A DNA stretch of 64,000 nt from Paraclostridium hominis (GTDB lineage Bacteria; Bacillota; Clostridia; Peptostreptococcales; Peptostreptococcaceae), in contig NZ_JACRWD010000001.1 in NCBI RefSeq assembly GCF_014306135.1, positions 744,001 to 808,000 on the forward strand, in the 5' to 3' direction. Under the pieces are notes generated by a model. That model worked only from the letters and a program-made list of their open reading frames with translations. It made no database searches and was not told the DNA's origin. Of this stretch, positions 62,157 through 64,000 are shown piece by piece. Numbering within the stretch: the first letter of the stretch is position 1; every line of letters begins with the position of its first letter. Position numbers and translations under genes: made by a program.

Positions 62157-62459
62157 CTAATGTATAGTTATATAATTTTTTCTAAGTAAAGCATATAATA
62201 TGGCTATTATTCCTATGCCTATTATTAAAGTATTAACTGATAAATTTAGTATCCCACCTATTAAGAACACTACACCCATTAATACTATAGTTAAGGCCTC
62301 AAATTGAATAGTTTTTTTTCTGTCTATTTTGCCAAGTCTTTTTGATAATCTTTCAAAATACTCTTCTTTAAAAATATAATTACTAAATTTTATTTGAATA
62401 AATCCAAATATAAATGCAGCTATACCAAAGAATACATATAAAAAGTTTATATTATTCAT
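62157..62459 (-). CDS. Small membrane protein of unknown function
   Basis: A 100-residue protein with three hydrophobic segments (about 5-23, 54-75, 77-94) and a charged Lys/Arg loop between the first two (FKEEYFERLSKRLGKIDRKK). I do not recognise the family. A GTG at 62468 is joined to the ribosome site AAAAAGGAG; the ATG at 62459, 8 bases after it, is the better start. It stands alone. Confidence 0.65.
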   Translation of the reverse strand: MNNINFLYVFFGIAAFIFGFIQIKFSNYIFKEEYFERLSKRLGKIDRKKTIQFEALTIVLMGVVFLIGGILNLSVNTLIIGIGIIAILYALLRKNYITIH

Positions 62460-62592
62460 AGTTGTCACTCCTTTTTAATATTTTTATATTATATAATTTG
62501 AATTAAAACTTTAGCATAAATTATTACTTAATATAAAGTTGATTTAAAATATAAAAATTACTTATATTTTATACTATTTATCTAATGTAAGA
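62460..62592. other. AT-rich spacer
   Basis: No feature beyond a likely promoter for the small membrane gene. The rest of the 62460-62962 interval holds the TetR remnant and the degV promoter, listed separately. Confidence 0.4.
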
Positions 62593-62712
62593 TTAATAAT
62601 TTGATCTTTTGAATAATACTATAGGCTTTGTAATATTTGCTAGATTGGTGTTTTTAATAATTAATTCAGTTGTGTTTAATAAGATATTGTCTTACATATT
62701 ATTTAGTTTCAT
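62593..62712 (-). pseudogene. Possible TetR-family regulator remnant
   Basis: On the minus strand GAAAGGTTGATTCT precedes ATG and six codons (MKLNNM), then TAA; the same frame continues DNILLNTTELIIKNTNLANIT for about 21 residues, like the first helices of a TetR regulator (ILxAAxELI), before drifting into unrelated residues and a stop. It looks like the stub of a decayed regulator once divergent from degV. The similarity is short. Confidence 0.4.
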
Positions 62713-62829
62713 AGAATCAACCTTTCGTAAAAAACTTGCTATTTTTAATAAAACAATTATAAGCGCATAAGAAAATGTTGTCAACAAAGGTAATTATCAA
62801 TACTAAACAATTTACAGAATTTTTAGTTA

Positions 62830-62858
62830 TTGACTTTTCGTAAAAGTGAAGATACAAT
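62830..62858 (+). promoter_or_regulatory. degV promoter
   Basis: TTGACT (62830-62835), 17 bases, TACAAT (62853-62858). Near consensus, with a leader of about 98 bases. Confidence 0.75.
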
Positions 62859-62870
62859 TAAAATAAATAT

Positions 62871-62889
62871 CGGTCGACTGACTGACTGA
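62871..62889. promoter_or_regulatory. GACT tandem repeat, possible TetR-type operator remnant
   Basis: CGGTC followed by three GACT units and GA, just downstream of the predicted degV start. CGGTC/GACTGA elements resemble half of TetR-type operators with CTGACCGGTCAG cores. It is unusually GC-rich for the region. Confidence 0.4.
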
Positions 62890-62962
62890 AAAATTGAATC
62901 TGATAATTAATCATAAGATAAAAATAAAATAGATAATATGTTTATGCAAAGAGAGGGAGAAT

Positions 62963-63802
62963 ATGAGTAAAATAAAAATAATAACAGACAGTTCGTGTGA
63001 TTTAAATAAAGATATAGTTGAAAGATATAACATAGGTGTAGTTGGTCTTAATGTATCTTTTGGAAAAGATACTTATGTTGATGGAGAAATAAGTAATGAA
63101 GATTTTTATAAAAGAATGGCTAATGAAAAAGAACTTCCTAAAACATCTTGCCCATCACCTGATAAATTTACAAAAGCTTATAATTGTGATGAAGATGAAG
63201 TTTTAGTAATTACTATAACATCTAAGCTATCAGCTACATACTCAACTGCAGTACTTGCTAAAAATATGTTTTTAGAAGAAAATTCTAATAAAAATATAAA
63301 AATAATAGATAGTGAAAGTGGATCAATAGGTCAAGGACTTTTAGTAGTTAAAGCTGCTCAGTTAGCAGAAAAAGGAATGTCTTTGGATGAAATAGCTAAT
63401 GAGATTGAAAAATTAAAAAAAGATATAGTATTTTTTGGAGCACTTGAAACTTTAGAAAATGCAATCAAAGGTGGAAGAATAAATCCATTAGCAGGAAAGC
63501 TTATAAATGCATTAAATTTTAAAGTTATAATACAGGTTATTGATGGAGTAGTTAAGCCTGTTGATAAGGCAAGAGGAGATAATAATTCTATCAAAAAGGT
63601 AATTGAAAATATTTTAAAATCAGTTGGAGAAAATAAAAATAAAGTGTTGGCAATAGGCCATGCTAATTGTTTAGAAAAAGCTTTAAAGGTTAAAGAAATT
63701 ATGGTTAAAGAAAATAATTTTAAAGATGTAACTATAAGTGAAGTAGGCTCAGTTATGGGTACATATGCTTCAAAAGGAGCTATTTTAATAAGTATTTTAT
63801 AG
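62963..63802 (+). CDS. DegV-family fatty-acid-binding protein
   Basis: A 279-residue protein. The N-terminus KIITDSSCDLNKDIVERYNI and the conserved TSCPSPDKF, TITSKLSATYSTA, DSESGSIGQG and GGRINP segments match DegV, which binds a long-chain fatty acid in a deep pocket. FakB-type members present the fatty acid to the kinase FakA for phosphorylation and entry into phospholipid synthesis; no kinase gene is in view, so FakB function is inferred only. AGAGAGGGAG precedes the ATG. It has its own promoter. Confidence 0.92.
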   Translation: MSKIKIITDSSCDLNKDIVERYNIGVVGLNVSFGKDTYVDGEISNEDFYKRMANEKELPKTSCPSPDKFTKAYNCDEDEVLVITITSKLSATYSTAVLAKNMFLEENSNKNIKIIDSESGSIGQGLLVVKAAQLAEKGMSLDEIANEIEKLKKDIVFFGALETLENAIKGGRINPLAGKLINALNFKVIIQVIDGVVKPVDKARGDNNSIKKVIENILKSVGENKNKVLAIGHANCLEKALKVKEIMVKENNFKDVTISEVGSVMGTYASKGAILISIL

Positions 63803-64000
63803 ATCATTAACATATTCATAGCAGTAATCCATACTATTAACAAGTTTACATAATTTTTATAAAGTAAAGTAGAAGGTTGCACAAAAAATTACTATATTAG
63901 AGTTATGTAGAATATAGTATGTATTATTATATATAATAGTATGATTTACTTTATTTAGACTAAAAGTAATGATAAATTTCTAAGTTGTTTATGAAATAAT

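Overview
The window is very AT-rich, tightly packed bacterial DNA with strong AGGAGG-type ribosome sites, frequent TTG and GTG starts and hairpin-plus-U terminators between genes. The gene set points to an anaerobic, low-GC clostridium close to Clostridioides/Paraclostridium/Romboutsia (Peptostreptococcaceae): a heme-responsive HsmR-HsmA pair, a four-module class F flavodiiron protein, rubrerythrin, a SpoIVB-like S55 peptidase, a HesB-like selenoprotein candidate, 5-oxoproline transporter subunits and peptide catabolism genes. The family-level assignment is inference. I see no prophage, insertion sequence, CRISPR array, rRNA or tRNA gene.

Layout. 1-9 kb: end of an adenosine-deaminase-family gene, a siroheme/FeS protein, hsmR-hsmA with a clear operator, a dinG helicase with a decayed exonuclease domain, a tyrosine phosphatase, an ArsR-NifX-like operon, a DUF975 protein and two small hypothetical genes. 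9-13 kb: staygreen-family protein, an exported S55 peptidase coupled to a calcium-repeat lipase, a HesB-like protein, a Cys-rich small protein and a broken helicase gene. 13-21 kb: class A PBP, a cation exchanger behind a yybP-ykoY (Mn2+) riboswitch, corA behind an elaborate leader with an 18-codon peptide ORF, aldo/keto reductase, preQ1 riboswitch-queT and a phosphoesterase. 21-31 kb: rhodanese lipoprotein, YnjBCD-like ABC importer, Nudix hydrolase, rubrerythrin, MATE pump, DUF975 protein, RNase Z, rhodanese and GNAT acetyltransferase. 31-37 kb: two tandem Xaa-Pro aminopeptidases, each with a cre-like box over its promoter, then a POT peptide transporter. 37-43 kb: AraC regulator, Gfo/Idh/MocA dehydrogenase and a sugar ABC importer without its own ATPase. 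43-51 kb: XRE-cupin regulator facing a GntP permease, a Gate-domain membrane protein, flavodiiron protein, a flippase-like protein and a holin-like protein. 51-54 kb: YyaL-like thioredoxin-fold protein and, in a stretch with no uninterrupted ORF, a HesB/IscA-like gene with an in-frame UGA. 54-64 kb: 5-oxoproline module (DUF969-DUF979-pcp-GGCT), L,D-transpeptidase, topB, SH3b-repeat protein, small membrane protein, a TetR remnant and degV.

Themes. Several units defend against oxygen and metals (HsmRA, rubrerythrin, flavodiiron protein, ArsR unit, Mn-riboswitch exchanger, corA). Others harvest peptides and amino acids (aminopeptidases, POT carrier, pyroglutamyl peptidase module). The most unusual signals are the UGA-containing HesB-like gene at 53212-53544, whose paralogue at 11810-12106 has UGG at the aligned codon, and the corA leader at 17972-18231, where a peptide ORF, nested helices and a loop complementary to the corA ribosome site suggest translational control.

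Stretches over 300 bases without an intact gene are described as features at 8742-9070, 12434-12841, 17972-18352, 53140-53896, 61710-62156 and 62460-62962. In the last 198 bases (63803-64000) I see nothing recognisable.
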